DNA of 64,000 nt from an uncultured Prevotella sp. (GCA_946614435.1 CAMOGW010000001.1:1-64000); one strand, 5' to 3'. Shown: positions 49,891 through 59,807, numbered from the stretch's first letter. Made by a program: numbers and translations. The notes: a model not told the origin generated them from the letters alone.

Positions 49891-50643
49891 ATGTCGATTG
49901 ACAGTATTCTTTCCATTTTTGCACCTATCACGCTGGCCGAGATGAAAAGCGTGAAGCTGATGAACCGTACAGACACGAAGTTCGTCACCACGCTGCCCAT
50001 GCTCGAGAAACTACTGGAAATGGCACAGGGCGACTACTATGCGCAAGTGATAGACGGCGAGCGCAACATGCTCTACGACACCACTTACTTCGACACAGAG
50101 GACTATGGCATGTATAGGGAGCACCAGACCGGGCACACCAACCGTCAGAAGATACGCTTCCGCACCTATGTGAGCTCAAACCTGCAGTTCATGGAAATCA
50201 AGACGAAGAACAACCACGGGCGCACCAAGAAGAAGCGTATTGAGGTGACCGACATGGACCTGCACGACGAGGCAAAGCGCACATTCATAACCGAACATCT
50301 GCATTTCGATGTGAACACGCTCATTCCTCACATGCACAACCACTTCCACCGTATCACATTAGTGAACCGGGCCAAGACGGAACGACTGACGATAGACACC
50401 GACTTGCAGTTTCACAACGTGCAGACCGACACCGACCGACACATGGGGAATCTGGTGATTATCGAACTGAAACGCGACGGACTGGTCTATTCGCCCGTTC
50501 TGGAGATGCTGCGCCAACTGCGCATTCATCCACATGGATTCAGCAAATACTGCATGGGGGCGGCCATGACCAACAGTCAGCTGCCCGTCAACCTCTTCAA
50601 AATCAAGCTGAGAGACGTGGAGAAAATCTTGAGGAATGAATAA
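49891..50643 (+). CDS. VTC-domain protein (putative polyphosphate polymerase)
   Basis: 250 residues from MSIDSILSIFAPITL. It shows the VTC/CYTH-like tunnel pattern: MNRTDTKFVTTL, YDTTYFDTEDYGMYREHQTG, KIRFRTYV, FMEIKTKNNHGRTKKKR and a late FSKYCMGAAM, giving basic and acidic residues lining a phosphate channel. In yeast, Vtc4 makes polyphosphate from ATP; bacterial VTC proteins are often beside DUF4956 membrane proteins, as here. Activity is inferred. Confidence 0.82.
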   Translation: MSIDSILSIFAPITLAEMKSVKLMNRTDTKFVTTLPMLEKLLEMAQGDYYAQVIDGERNMLYDTTYFDTEDYGMYREHQTGHTNRQKIRFRTYVSSNLQFMEIKTKNNHGRTKKKRIEVTDMDLHDEAKRTFITEHLHFDVNTLIPHMHNHFHRITLVNRAKTERLTIDTDLQFHNVQTDTDRHMGNLVIIELKRDGLVYSPVLEMLRQLRIHPHGFSKYCMGAAMTNSQLPVNLFKIKLRDVEKILRNE

Positions 50644-50670
50644 TTAGGAATGAGTAATTAATAATAAATA

Positions 50671-51315
50671 ATGAATATGGAAGAGCTTTTTTCTTTGACC
50701 TTTGGCGACACGCTCATTAGGTTTTTTATCTGCATCGTAGTGAACTGGAGTATCATCCACTTCCTGTACTACCGCAAGAGTCATCGCAACGACTTCTACT
50801 TCACCTTCATGCTCATGACGGTAGCCATCTTTTTCCTGGTCTATTTCATGATGGGCATGGACCGAGGCAAAGCCACTATGGGCGTAGGCCTGGGCTTGTT
50901 CGGCATCTTCAGCATCATGCGTTACAGGACCGATGCCATGCCCGTGAGGGAAATGACCTATCTATTCTTAATCGTATGCCTGTCGGTGGTTCACGCTATG
51001 GCCGAAGACTTCGGCGAGCTCCTTGTGGTCGATATGCTGACCGTCACGGCCATCGTCATCTGCGAGATGCGATTCAAAGTGCATGCCACAAAGCTCATAC
51101 AGTACGACCGCGTGGAGCTGACGAAGCCCGAGAAGCGCGAAGAACTCATAGCCGACTTAGAGAGCCGCACAGGACTGAAGATTATGAAGATTGACGTGGG
51201 CGGCATCGACTTTCTGAAAGACACCGTCGTGCTGCGCGTCACCTATGATGCCGACCATACCAGCGATGTCGATGGTCTGTTCAGAGTGAGAAAGTCGCAA
51301 TGGAGAGAAGTGTAG
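50671..51315 (+). CDS. DUF4956 membrane protein
   Basis: 214 residues with four or so transmembrane helices in the first 130 (FICIVVNWSIIHFLYY, FTFMLMTVAIFFLVYFM, GVGLGLFGIFSIMRYRT, MLTVTAIVICEM). A cytoplasmic C-terminal domain of about 80 residues follows (LIADLESRTGLKIMKIDVGG). The GIFSIMRYRT-D motif is typical of DUF4956. It probably works with the VTC protein, perhaps in export or anchoring. Confidence 0.82.
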   Translation: MNMEELFSLTFGDTLIRFFICIVVNWSIIHFLYYRKSHRNDFYFTFMLMTVAIFFLVYFMMGMDRGKATMGVGLGLFGIFSIMRYRTDAMPVREMTYLFLIVCLSVVHAMAEDFGELLVVDMLTVTAIVICEMRFKVHATKLIQYDRVELTKPEKREELIADLESRTGLKIMKIDVGGIDFLKDTVVLRVTYDADHTSDVDGLFRVRKSQWREV

Positions 51316-51316
51316 A

Positions 51317-51382
51317 AACTGCATCAGAACGAATGTGAAGGAAACAACTAACTGCATAAGAACAAACGCAAAGGAAACAACT
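51317..51382. repeat. 33-bp tandem duplication upstream of the DUF2490 gene
   Basis: Two adjacent 33-bp units (51317-51349 and 51350-51382) both run AACTGCAT..AAGGAAACAACT with seven or so differences. The second ends two bases before the ATG at 51385, so it supplies the AAGGA ribosome-binding site; the first holds a spare AAGGA. Confidence 0.75.
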
Positions 51383-51384
51383 GT

Positions 51385-52152
51385 ATGAAAACTTGCAATA
51401 CCGGCAAAAGATACTGGTGGGTGACTGGCTTGTCACTAATCCTTTATCATTTCGCATTAAGTCCCGTCTGGGCGCAGGCCGACTTCGGCATGTGGTATGA
51501 GCTGGCAGCCGAGAAGAAGCTGGCACAATGGGTGAGCGTGGGAGCTGAAACGGAGTTCCGCACACGCAACAACACGCGCACAGCCGACCGATGGAGCGCC
51601 GGAGTATATGCCGAATTCAAAATCATCAAGGGACTGAAAGCCTCGGCGGGCTACACCTTCCTCTACGACAACAACCAAGAGGAGGTGAGCCTGAAATCAG
51701 ACAACGTGAGAATCAAGAAGTGGATGCCCAGCTACTGGGGATTGCGCCATCGCGTAAACGTGTCGCTCACGGGCAGTTTCAATCTGGGCAGGCTCAACAT
51801 ATCCCTGCGCGAACGATGGCAGTTCACACATCGCCCCTCGGTCAGCGACAAAAAATACGACGTGGACGAGATGACGTGGAGCCCCGTGAACATCAAGAAC
51901 AAGCACATCCTGCGCAGCCGTCTGCAACTGAGCTACGACTTCCCCCACTGGAAGTTCGACCCCTTTGCCAACGTGGAGCTCTTCAACGGATGGCCACTGG
52001 AGAAAGTGCGCTATCAGGTAGGCGTGGAGTATAAGCTGAAGAAAAAGCACACGTTCCAGCTGACCTACCGCTATCAGGACATCAGAGACAATGAGGCCGA
52101 CGGAGAATCGGACAGGCATCTGGTGGGACTCTCCTATAAATTCAAGTTCTAA
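51385..52152 (+). CDS. DUF2490 outer-membrane beta-barrel protein
   Basis: 255 residues with a signal peptide (cut near PVWAQA, about residue 30) and alternating beta strands to the end, closing with LVGLSYKFKF, the C-terminal aromatic typical of outer-membrane barrels. The family is DUF2490. Its place after VTC and DUF4956 suggests the cluster spans inner membrane to outer membrane. Confidence 0.78.
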   Translation: MKTCNTGKRYWWVTGLSLILYHFALSPVWAQADFGMWYELAAEKKLAQWVSVGAETEFRTRNNTRTADRWSAGVYAEFKIIKGLKASAGYTFLYDNNQEEVSLKSDNVRIKKWMPSYWGLRHRVNVSLTGSFNLGRLNISLRERWQFTHRPSVSDKKYDVDEMTWSPVNIKNKHILRSRLQLSYDFPHWKFDPFANVELFNGWPLEKVRYQVGVEYKLKKKHTFQLTYRYQDIRDNEADGESDRHLVGLSYKFKF

Positions 52153-52164
52153 TCCGCATTCACG

Positions 52165-53427
52165 ATGAATATGAAGAAGAAACTTATCGGCATGACCCTA
52201 CTGGCCGCTATCCTCAGCGGCTGCGTGAAGGACGACAAATATGAAATGAGCAATTTCAAGAGCGATATTGATATCGTGTTCAATGGCACTACAGCCACAG
52301 TCACAGGCGACACCAACGGATTCGTCAGCGTGAACGGAGCCGACGTGACCGTGAACGGAGCCAACAACACGACTGCCAACATGACCATCACCCTGAGCGG
52401 CTCGACATCGGAAGGCTCGCTACTGGTCTATAATCTCAGGAGCTACACGATTGTGCTCAATGGTGTCAGCATCAACAACAGCGACGGTCCAGCCATCAAC
52501 AACCAGGGCAACAAGGCGCTCTACATCAACATAGCCGACGGCACCACCAACACACTCACCGACGGTACAACCTATGCCCCAGCTCCCGTCAACGCGAAAG
52601 GCGACACCATCGACCAGAAGGCAACCCTCTTCAGCGAAGGACAGTTCTATCTCAGAGGCAACGGCACGCTGAACATCAACGCTAACGCAAAGAATGCCAT
52701 CGCCAGCGACGACTATGTGGTGATGGAAAGCGGAAACATCAACATCAGCGCTTCGAACACGGGGTCGAACGGTATAAAAGTAAACGATGGATTCACCATC
52801 AAAGGCGGCACGCTCAATATCGAAGTGAAAGCCGACGGAGCACGTGGCATCAAGAACGACGCACGCACCGCCATAGAGGGAGGCTACCTGAACATCACTA
52901 CCTCAGGCGGTTGCAAGATAGAGACCGTCAACGGTGTGAAAGACACTACATCGTGTGCCGGCATCAAGAGCGACAGTCTGCTGCTGATGAGTGGCGGAGT
53001 GGTCAACATCGTGAGCACAGGCGATGGCGGCAAGGGCATCAACTGCTCATTGGACTTTGAACAACAGGGCGGAAAGCTCTGCGTCACCACCACGGGTACG
53101 AAATCGCTCAGCAAGCCACATGCCATCAAGGCCGACGGCAACATCACTTTCACGGGTGGTGAGGCTTACGTAGCCTCAACGAGAAAGGCATTCAACTGCG
53201 ACGGCTTTTTCCTCCTTAACGGTGGCACCGTGATGGGCATCGGTAAGAAAGAGAGTGTTCCAAGCATCCTGAGTACACAGAATTTCAAATGTTATGACGA
53301 AGATGATGAGATTGACGCGATTGGAGGACAGACGTTGACGGTTGACGGCATCAGTTACACGATACCATCTGTTTTCACTTGCAGGAATGCCTACATACTT
53401 GTATCGAGCAGTAATCTAAGCGAGTAA
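52165..53427 (+). CDS. Carbohydrate-binding domain (DUF4353-like) lipoprotein
   Basis: 420 residues with a lipoprotein signal ending LAAILSGC (Cys20). The mature part is a repeating right-handed beta-helix-like chain rich in Asn, Gly, Thr and Ser (NGVSINNSDGPAINNQGNKA, GNGTLNINANAKNAIASDD, GGTLNIEVKADGARGIKND). DUF4353/carbohydrate-binding proteins of this kind are often found near CotH and VTC genes. Likely surface-exposed; ligand unknown. Confidence 0.8.
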   Translation: MNMKKKLIGMTLLAAILSGCVKDDKYEMSNFKSDIDIVFNGTTATVTGDTNGFVSVNGADVTVNGANNTTANMTITLSGSTSEGSLLVYNLRSYTIVLNGVSINNSDGPAINNQGNKALYINIADGTTNTLTDGTTYAPAPVNAKGDTIDQKATLFSEGQFYLRGNGTLNINANAKNAIASDDYVVMESGNINISASNTGSNGIKVNDGFTIKGGTLNIEVKADGARGIKNDARTAIEGGYLNITTSGGCKIETVNGVKDTTSCAGIKSDSLLLMSGGVVNIVSTGDGGKGINCSLDFEQQGGKLCVTTTGTKSLSKPHAIKADGNITFTGGEAYVASTRKAFNCDGFFLLNGGTVMGIGKKESVPSILSTQNFKCYDEDDEIDAIGGQTLTVDGISYTIPSVFTCRNAYILVSSSNLSE

Positions 53428-53442
53428 GACGTTTACCACGGC

Positions 53443-54336
53443 CTAATCTTCCTCACGATAGGCTTCCACTCCAATAGGTTCCTGACTGCCAATGGTCAGT
53501 TGGCGCAAATCATAATAGGAACCGTTATAGACATCGAAATCCACGTAGCCATTGATTCCTGGCAGCCTGCCCACATCGGTATGCTGCCAGAATTTCCATG
53601 CCCCCTTATATTCTATACTGTCCACGTAATAGTGGGCAATCCAGTATGGGTACTCGTCGAACACTTTGTCGGACAAGTACTGCATCTTGAATTTATAATA
53701 AGTATAGAGGATGGGCTTCACCTGATAGTGCTGCTCCACAATGTTGAGCCACTCGAGCACACTCTTCTTGAAATCCTCGTCCGACTGGTTCTGCGGCTTG
53801 TGCTCAATGTCGAGCACCGGAGGCAGGTCGCCTCGCTGCAAATGAACATTCGAAATGAAGAAAGCCGCCTGCTCCTTGGCACTCGAGCGCTTGCTGTAGA
53901 AATGATAGGCACCACGTGTGAAGCCATATTCAAGGGCCTGCTCAAAATTGTCCTTAAACTTGGGGTCCACCCTGTCAGCTCCCTCTGTAGCCTTAATCAT
54001 CACGAAGCGCACCGGGCAGTTGTCTATCATGCCTTGATTGCGCAGCAGTTCCCAGTCTATTTCACCCTGATAATGGGAAATGTCAATGCCGTGAATCTCA
54101 TAGCCGTCTGGATTGGTCACGTCGCCATAGAGCGCACGCCAACGGAACCCATAGGGAGAGACAAAGAAATAGTAGAAGAACCACATATAGACAGCCACCA
54201 CGCCAATGCAGCCCACCCAGTAGGCCCAGCGGGGCATCTTCTGTAGCAGACGGATAAAAAAGCCTGGTCGCTTGTGACGCACAGGGCTCGAACGACGGGG
54301 TGACTTTCTTTTCGTAGTATTTCTCTTTTCTACCAA
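53443..54336 (-). CDS. GH25 muramidase (lysozyme-like), membrane-anchored
   Basis: 297 residues. A basic N-terminus precedes one transmembrane helix (about 38-60, WVGCIGVVAVYMWFFYYFF). The GH25 domain starts at GIDISHYQGEIDW and has the catalytic Asp-x-Glu in LPPVLDIEHKPQ. It also has GAYHFYSKRSSAKEQAAFF and WKFWQHTD. It probably hydrolyses peptidoglycan from the periplasmic side. It converges with the carbohydrate-binding gene, 15 bases apart. Confidence 0.9.
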   Translation of the reverse strand: MVEKRNTTKRKSPRRSSPVRHKRPGFFIRLLQKMPRWAYWVGCIGVVAVYMWFFYYFFVSPYGFRWRALYGDVTNPDGYEIHGIDISHYQGEIDWELLRNQGMIDNCPVRFVMIKATEGADRVDPKFKDNFEQALEYGFTRGAYHFYSKRSSAKEQAAFFISNVHLQRGDLPPVLDIEHKPQNQSDEDFKKSVLEWLNIVEQHYQVKPILYTYYKFKMQYLSDKVFDEYPYWIAHYYVDSIEYKGAWKFWQHTDVGRLPGINGYVDFDVYNGSYYDLRQLTIGSQEPIGVEAYREED

Positions 54337-54386
54337 AGCTAATCTGTTGTTGCCTCACCAACGGAAGCATACATTTTTTTAGAATT

Positions 54387-54436
54387 CAAAAAAATGTGTC
54401 AAAGGAGAAGAAGGACACTCCCCTTTGACACACATT
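54387..54436 (-). terminator. Terminator of pfp
   Basis: 13-bp stem with a 2-base bulge (54393-54405 with 54422-54436), followed on the minus strand by T7 (54387-54392 and onward). It lies 14 bases after the pfp stop. Confidence 0.85.
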
Positions 54437-54449
54437 TATTATATGAAGA

Positions 54450-56084
54450 TTACTTCTGCTCCAAAGCCAACGTCTTCGTAGGCTGGTCGCAGACTTCAGA
54501 AGGTCCCCAATACTGGATAGGACCGGGATAGACGTAGGCCGTCTGGCGAGCCCACTCGTCACGATGAGCAGCAAACTCCTTGAAGGGAGCGCCGTCGAGC
54601 TCAACGAGCGCCTTGCGAATCACAGGCTTCATCTCGCCGTTGCGCTTCTCCATGTTCATCATCATCGTGATGGGCACACCGCCAGCCTTCCACTCAGTAG
54701 CAGGAGCCGTGGTGTTCTTCACGATGGCCATGTAGCCCGTCTTGCCGTTGGCAATGAGCTGGGCTGCGCTGGCGCCGAGAGCATAGCAGTAGTCAGCATC
54801 GAAGTTAGAAGGAGCTGCGCAGCGTCCCTCGTAACCGAAGAAGTGGTGCTGAGTAGCAAACTTGCCCTTGAAGGTGCCTTCCTTCTTCATCTTCTCCAGC
54901 TTCTGAGCCACCATCGTAGAGAGCAGCTTCTCAGTCTCAATGAGCGACACCTGAACATTTCCGTGAGGATCGCGGTCGAGAGCCAGCTGACGGGCCACAC
55001 CTACAGGCAGCGAGTTGAACACAGCGAGGTTCTCCTCGGTGAGGTGGCTCTTGACGAAGTCAACCTGCTCATCGCGGCTAATCTCCTTAGCCTCGGGCAG
55101 AGCCAGTACATCGTTCAGCTGAGCAATGAGCTTCTTGATGGCAGGAATGAACTCAATCACGCCCTCGGGGATGATGACCGTACCGAAGTTGTTGCCATCG
55201 GCAGCACGCTGAGCCACAGCCTTGGCAATGTAGTCCACTATATCGCCGAGGCTCATTCCCTTTTGCTCTATCTCCTCAGAGATGAGGCAGATATTGGGCT
55301 GGGTCTGCAGCGCGCACTCCAGAGCGATGTGAGAAGCCGAGCGTCCCATCACCTTGATGAAGTGCCAGTACTTACGGGCTGAGTTACAGTCGCGCTCAAT
55401 GTTGCCAATCAGCTCAGAATAAGTCTTACAAGCTGTATCGAAGCCGAAGGATGTCTCAATCTGTGAGTTCTTCAGGTCGCCGTCGATGGTCTTGGGGCAT
55501 CCGATGACCTGCACGCCATACTTCTTGGCAGCATAGTATTCAGCCAGCACGCAAGCATTGGTGTTCGAGTCGTCGCCACCGATAATCACGATGGCCTTGA
55601 TGTTGAGCTGACGGATGATCTCCAGTCCCTTCTCGAACTGTTCCTCTTTCTCCAGCTTGGTACGTCCTGAGCCAATCATATCGAAGCCACCCGTGTTGCG
55701 ATATTCGTCGATGATGTCGGCAGTAAGCTCCATGTAGTTGTGATCCACCAGACCGCCAGGACCCAGAATGAAGCCGAAGAGACGGTTCTCAGGGTTCAGC
55801 TTCTTCACCATGTCGAACAGACCTGTAATCACGTTGTGGCCGCCAGGTGCCTGACCACCCGACAAAATAATACCTACGTTCATGGGCTCGTGCTTCTGCT
55901 CCTCACCGGGAACAAACTCTACGAGAGGCATGCCATAAGTATTGGGGAAGAGGGCCTTGATTTCCTCCTGATTGTCAACACTCTGCGTGGGTGCGCCCTC
56001 CTGCACCTTCACTGCGCCCTGCAAGCCACGTGGCAGCTTGGGCTGATAGGCAGCTCTTGCCACCTGCAATGCACTTTTCTGCAT
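54450..56084 (-). CDS. pfp: Pyrophosphate--fructose-6-phosphate 1-phosphotransferase
   Basis: Reversible glycolytic enzyme using PPi instead of ATP. The start ATG 56082-56084 ([17 protein letters not shown]) gives 544 residues, the usual long PPi-PFK length; the open frame upstream crosses the promoter. Landmarks are [40 protein letters not shown] (the GGDDS motif of PPi users), [12 protein letters not shown] and [18 protein letters not shown]. It is monocistronic, with its own terminator. Confidence 0.95.
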   Translation of the reverse strand: MQKSALQVARAAYQPKLPRGLQGAVKVQEGAPTQSVDNQEEIKALFPNTYGMPLVEFVPGEEQKHEPMNVGIILSGGQAPGGHNVITGLFDMVKKLNPENRLFGFILGPGGLVDHNYMELTADIIDEYRNTGGFDMIGSGRTKLEKEEQFEKGLEIIRQLNIKAIVIIGGDDSNTNACVLAEYYAAKKYGVQVIGCPKTIDGDLKNSQIETSFGFDTACKTYSELIGNIERDCNSARKYWHFIKVMGRSASHIALECALQTQPNICLISEEIEQKGMSLGDIVDYIAKAVAQRAADGNNFGTVIIPEGVIEFIPAIKKLIAQLNDVLALPEAKEISRDEQVDFVKSHLTEENLAVFNSLPVGVARQLALDRDPHGNVQVSLIETEKLLSTMVAQKLEKMKKEGTFKGKFATQHHFFGYEGRCAAPSNFDADYCYALGASAAQLIANGKTGYMAIVKNTTAPATEWKAGGVPITMMMNMEKRNGEMKPVIRKALVELDGAPFKEFAAHRDEWARQTAYVYPGPIQYWGPSEVCDQPTKTLALEQK

Positions 56085-56144
56085 AATTATTTCTCTTTTT
56101 ACTTTTTGTGAATAAAATGAATTATTATTGTTTTCCTTTGCGTG

Positions 56145-56152
56145 CAAATTTA
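56145..56152 (-). promoter_or_regulatory. -7 box of pfp
   Basis: Minus strand TAAATTTG followed by CACG, 60 bases before the pfp start. A TTG lies about 22 bases upstream, slightly longer spacing than ideal. Confidence 0.5.
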
Positions 56153-56288
56153 CACATTTCCCATGAAATACATGCAAGTTTTGCACTTTTTGACACAGAT
56201 AAGCCTTCTTCGGGTGTTGCTTTGCTATGCTGAAATGACAAACCGAAAGAAAAATCCGACAAATTAAGTTTTTTTTCGAATCATAACA

Positions 56289-56318
56289 TTGCCATCTCAA
56301 TAATTTTGCCTATCTTTG
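56289..56318 (+). promoter_or_regulatory. Promoter of the 56.3-59.8 kb genes
   Basis: TTG (56289-56291), 19 bases, TATCTTTG (56311-56318). It excludes a start at 56316 and fixes ATG 56346 for the first gene. Confidence 0.8.
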
Positions 56319-56345
56319 TCAATAAAACCATTAAATCTTCTTTTT

Positions 56346-56615
56346 ATGGCTAACAAAAGATCTTTAAAGCACGTTATCAATTCAATCTGTGAAGAGTTGT
56401 TCACAGAGTGTGTGGCTGCTTCGCTCTACGGCGCTGGGGCCAACAAGGATAACGCCGATGCGCTGCTCTTCTCCATCATTCGACTGCAGGAAGACTTCAC
56501 TTGCCGTGTGTGTCATCCTGAACCAGGCATGCCGGCAAAGAAGTACTATAGATCCCTTCGCGAGAAATTCGCCATGCAGGTGAATGAGATCGTTGATCAG
56601 ATCAACTACCTCTAA
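56346..56615 (+). CDS. Conserved small hypothetical protein
   Basis: 89 residues, start MANKRSLKHVINSICEELF. Helical, soluble, with two cysteines in CRVCHPEP and a charged C-terminal helix. No domain recognised. It leads a probable operon with the acyltransferase (16 bases on) and the amidase-like protein. Confidence 0.65.
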   Translation: MANKRSLKHVINSICEELFTECVAASLYGAGANKDNADALLFSIIRLQEDFTCRVCHPEPGMPAKKYYRSLREKFAMQVNEIVDQINYL

Positions 56616-56631
56616 AACTAAAAAGACAGAC

Positions 56632-57195
56632 ATGATTTGGAGAAGATTTTGTAATTGGTTTCTTTACACGCACTTGGGATGGACCACCAACGTCACGGAG
56701 GTCTATCCCGAAAAGTGTATTATATGCCTCGCACCGCATACCAGCAACTGGGATTTTATTATCGGACAATTATATAATATAGCCGAGGGAATGGATTCGA
56801 ACTTCCTCATGAAGAAAGAGTGGTTCTTCTGGCCACTGGGCGCTTTGTTTCGCAGACTGGGCGGAATCCCAGTCTATAGGCAGAAGCACATGCGCATGAC
56901 CGATGCAATGGCTGAAGCTGCACAGAAAGCTGACAAATTCCACCTTTGCATCACTCCTGAAGGCACTCGCAAACGGGTTGAGGAGTGGAAGAAGGGCTTC
57001 TACTTCATTGCTCAGGGCGCACAGATTCCCATTCTGCTCTACGGCATCGACTACGAACGCAAACTCATCCAATGTACAAAGACGATCTGGCCGTCGGGCG
57101 ACATTGAAAAAGACATGAAAGAGATTAAACTATACTTCAAGAATTTCAAAGGTAAACGGCCAGAGAACTTTACGATTGGAAATATTTCAGAATGA
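56632..57195 (+). CDS. Lysophospholipid acyltransferase family protein
   Basis: 187 residues from MIWRRFCNWFLY. The acyltransferase HX4D motif is HTSNWDF (about residue 36), followed by KKEWFFWPLGALFRRLGGIP and the second motif CITPEGTRKR. It resembles PlsC-type 1-acylglycerol-3-phosphate acyltransferases acting at the inner membrane; the acyl acceptor is uncertain. Its end overlaps the next start in ATGA. Confidence 0.85.
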   Translation: MIWRRFCNWFLYTHLGWTTNVTEVYPEKCIICLAPHTSNWDFIIGQLYNIAEGMDSNFLMKKEWFFWPLGALFRRLGGIPVYRQKHMRMTDAMAEAAQKADKFHLCITPEGTRKRVEEWKKGFYFIAQGAQIPILLYGIDYERKLIQCTKTIWPSGDIEKDMKEIKLYFKNFKGKRPENFTIGNISE

Positions 57196-59777
57196 CGAAA
57201 TCTTTTTTCCGAGAGCTGCTTGTCACACTGCCGCTCTCACTTTTTTTCATATTGAACGCCCAGGCACAGCCCACCACCTGGAAAGGAATCGACCACAAGG
57301 GCGAGCCTTGGGTGAAAAACGTATCACTGCCCTACTCTGTCTCTCAGGGACTCGGTGGGCGACACGTCTGCCTTTGGGCTTCTCATGGAAAATACTATGA
57401 CATAGCGAGAAAATGCTGGAGATGGCAGCGGCCTCCACTCTACACCACTTGCGAAGATTTGTTCACACAGACAATCGTGGTGCCATTCCTCATGCCGATG
57501 CTCGAAAATGCAGGGGCTGTTGTGTTCTCTCCACGGGAGCGCGACTGGCAGCGAAACGAGGTGATTGTGGATAACGACCAACTGACGGCACTATCCTATC
57601 GCGAAGAGGGGCCTCAGCAATGGAAACCGACCGACCAGTCTGGCTTTGCCCTGCATGCAGGACACTACACCGACAACGAGAATCCCTTTACAGCAGGCAC
57701 TGCGAAAAAGATTGATGCCACGCGAAACAAAAATAAAATCAGCACCGTCACCTATCAGCCCAATCTGCCTGAGGCTGGTCGCTATGGTGTCTATGTGAGC
57801 TATCAGGCTCTGCCCAACAGCATTGACGATGCCCACTACACGGTGTGGCACAAAGGGCAGAAGACCGAGTTCAAGGTCAACCAGCGCATGGGTGGCTCTA
57901 CATGGGTCTATCTGGGAGCTTTCCAGTTCGATGCAGGGTGCAACGCACGCAACTGTGTAGTGCTCGACAACCATAGTGAGAAATCGGGCGTGGTGACGAC
58001 CGATGCCGTGAGATTCGGAGGCGGCATGGGCAACATTGAGCGAGGCGGTGAGGTAAGCCAACTGCCCCGTTGCTTAGAGGGAGCACGCTACTTCGCGCAG
58101 TGGGCTGGCATGCCCTACTCTGTCTATTCGTCGAAAGACGGCCAGAACGACTATGCCGATGACATCAACGCCCGATCGCTGATGCTCAACGAACTGTGCG
58201 GCGGTTCTGTCTATGCCCCTGACTCTGTCGGGCGTGGCGTACCCATTGAACTGTCACTGGCAGTACACAGCGATGCCGGCTACAACGAGCCTTATGGTGA
58301 AGGGGTCTTCGGCACGCTCACCATCTGCACCACTCACTACGGCGATTCCCTGTTGGCCGCAGGATGCTCACGCGAAATGTCGAAGGAACTGGCAAACGAA
58401 CTGCTCGACAACACAACAGCCGACCTGCAATTCAGGTATCGCAAATGGACACCTCGCGAAGTCTATGACCGTAACTATTCGGAGACTCGCCTGCCACTCG
58501 TTCCGTCTGCCATCCTTGAGACCCTGTCGCACCAGAGCTTCAATGACATGCGCCACGGTCTCGACCCCAACTTTCGGTTCACAATGGCTCGCTCCATCTA
58601 CAAGACACTCCTGCGCTACATTTGCAAGAAGCACGACCGCGACTACGTGGTCACCCCTCTCACCCCGAAGAATCTACGCATAGAGTTTGTGCCCGAGGAG
58701 CGAGGAGCTGTGCGCATCAGCTGGTCGCCCACCATCGATCCGCAAGAACCCACGTCAATGCCTACAGGCTACATACTCTACACAGCCACTAACGGCGACG
58801 ACTTCGACAACGGCACGTTGCTCAAGGAACCGAGTGCTGTCGTGCGCCTGAAACGGGGCGAGCTTATGAATTTCAGAGTGGCAGCAGTCAATGCTGGCGG
58901 CCAGAGTTTCCCCTCACAAGTGATGTCAGCCCGCTACCAGTCTGACAAGAGCAAGACCATTCTCGTGGTCGATGGCTTCCATCGGCTGTCATCTCCTGAG
59001 GTGGTAGCCTGCGGCTTCGACCTCGACAAAGACCCCGGCGTGTCTTTCGGTCGCACTTGCGGTATCTTGGGACACCAGCGTGCATTCGATGTGTCGCGCA
59101 TCGGACTGAACGACTCCACAGGACTTGGCTATACCAACAACGACTTTGAGGGACGTTTCATAGCTGGCAACGATTTCAACTACGTGCGCACCCATGCCAC
59201 AGCCATTCATAACATCGGTAAATACAACGTGCTGAGTTGCTCGTCTGAGGCGTTACCTGACCTGAAGCTCTATCAGTACGACCTGATTGATTTGGCACTG
59301 GGATTGGAACGTAACGACGGATACAGCATGATTATGTATAAGTCCTTTACTACTGCCATGCAGCAATCGCTCAGCCAATATGCCGCACAAGGAGGCAGAC
59401 TCTTGATAAGCGGCGCTTACATCGGTACCGACATGCAGAATGAACAGGAACGCAGGTTCCTGAGCCATGTGCTGAAATGTGAGAGTGCTGGCACCTATCG
59501 CGGACAGGCAGAGAGCATCAGCGGAATGGGCACTACGATGGAAATCTATCACCAGCTGAACGAGCACCACTATGCAGCCACCAGCTGCGACGTGCTCATG
59601 CCCACTGAGAAAGGGGCTTTCAGCGCCATGCTCTACCCCGACGGCACGAGTGCCGCTACAGCCTATAAGGACAAGAACTATCGCGCGTTCGTAATGGGAT
59701 TCCCATGGGAGTGCATCAAGGATGGCCGCAAGCGGACCTCCATCATGAAGGGACTTCTCAATTTTCTGATTGAATAA
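57192..59777 (+). CDS. Large exported amidase-like protein with golvesin-type and Fn3 domains
   Basis: 861 residues with a signal peptide (cut near LNAQAQP, about 26). Residues 50-140 and 320-480 together look like an amidase_3-type fold (GRHVCLWASHGKYYD; LSLAVHSDAGYNEPYGEG; SAILETLSHQSFNDM). Residues 165-290 are a golvesin C-terminal-like beta domain inserted in it, and about 500-590 is a fibronectin type III domain. The last 270 residues resemble a glutamine-amidotransferase-like fold without an obvious catalytic Cys. Bacteroides relatives are called xanthan-lyase-like. Peptidoglycan is the likeliest substrate. Confidence 0.7.
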   Translation: MTKSFFRELLVTLPLSLFFILNAQAQPTTWKGIDHKGEPWVKNVSLPYSVSQGLGGRHVCLWASHGKYYDIARKCWRWQRPPLYTTCEDLFTQTIVVPFLMPMLENAGAVVFSPRERDWQRNEVIVDNDQLTALSYREEGPQQWKPTDQSGFALHAGHYTDNENPFTAGTAKKIDATRNKNKISTVTYQPNLPEAGRYGVYVSYQALPNSIDDAHYTVWHKGQKTEFKVNQRMGGSTWVYLGAFQFDAGCNARNCVVLDNHSEKSGVVTTDAVRFGGGMGNIERGGEVSQLPRCLEGARYFAQWAGMPYSVYSSKDGQNDYADDINARSLMLNELCGGSVYAPDSVGRGVPIELSLAVHSDAGYNEPYGEGVFGTLTICTTHYGDSLLAAGCSREMSKELANELLDNTTADLQFRYRKWTPREVYDRNYSETRLPLVPSAILETLSHQSFNDMRHGLDPNFRFTMARSIYKTLLRYICKKHDRDYVVTPLTPKNLRIEFVPEERGAVRISWSPTIDPQEPTSMPTGYILYTATNGDDFDNGTLLKEPSAVVRLKRGELMNFRVAAVNAGGQSFPSQVMSARYQSDKSKTILVVDGFHRLSSPEVVACGFDLDKDPGVSFGRTCGILGHQRAFDVSRIGLNDSTGLGYTNNDFEGRFIAGNDFNYVRTHATAIHNIGKYNVLSCSSEALPDLKLYQYDLIDLALGLERNDGYSMIMYKSFTTAMQQSLSQYAAQGGRLLISGAYIGTDMQNEQERRFLSHVLKCESAGTYRGQAESISGMGTTMEIYHQLNEHHYAATSCDVLMPTEKGAFSAMLYPDGTSAATAYKDKNYRAFVMGFPWECIKDGRKRTSIMKGLLNFLIE

Positions 59778-59807
59778 CGCATATATACATTATTATAAAT
59801 AAACACT

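Noticed and set aside
56084..56300. 72-codon N-terminal extension of pfp
   Set aside because: It crosses the -7 box and does not resemble PPi-PFK N-termini; the family start is MQKSALQ.
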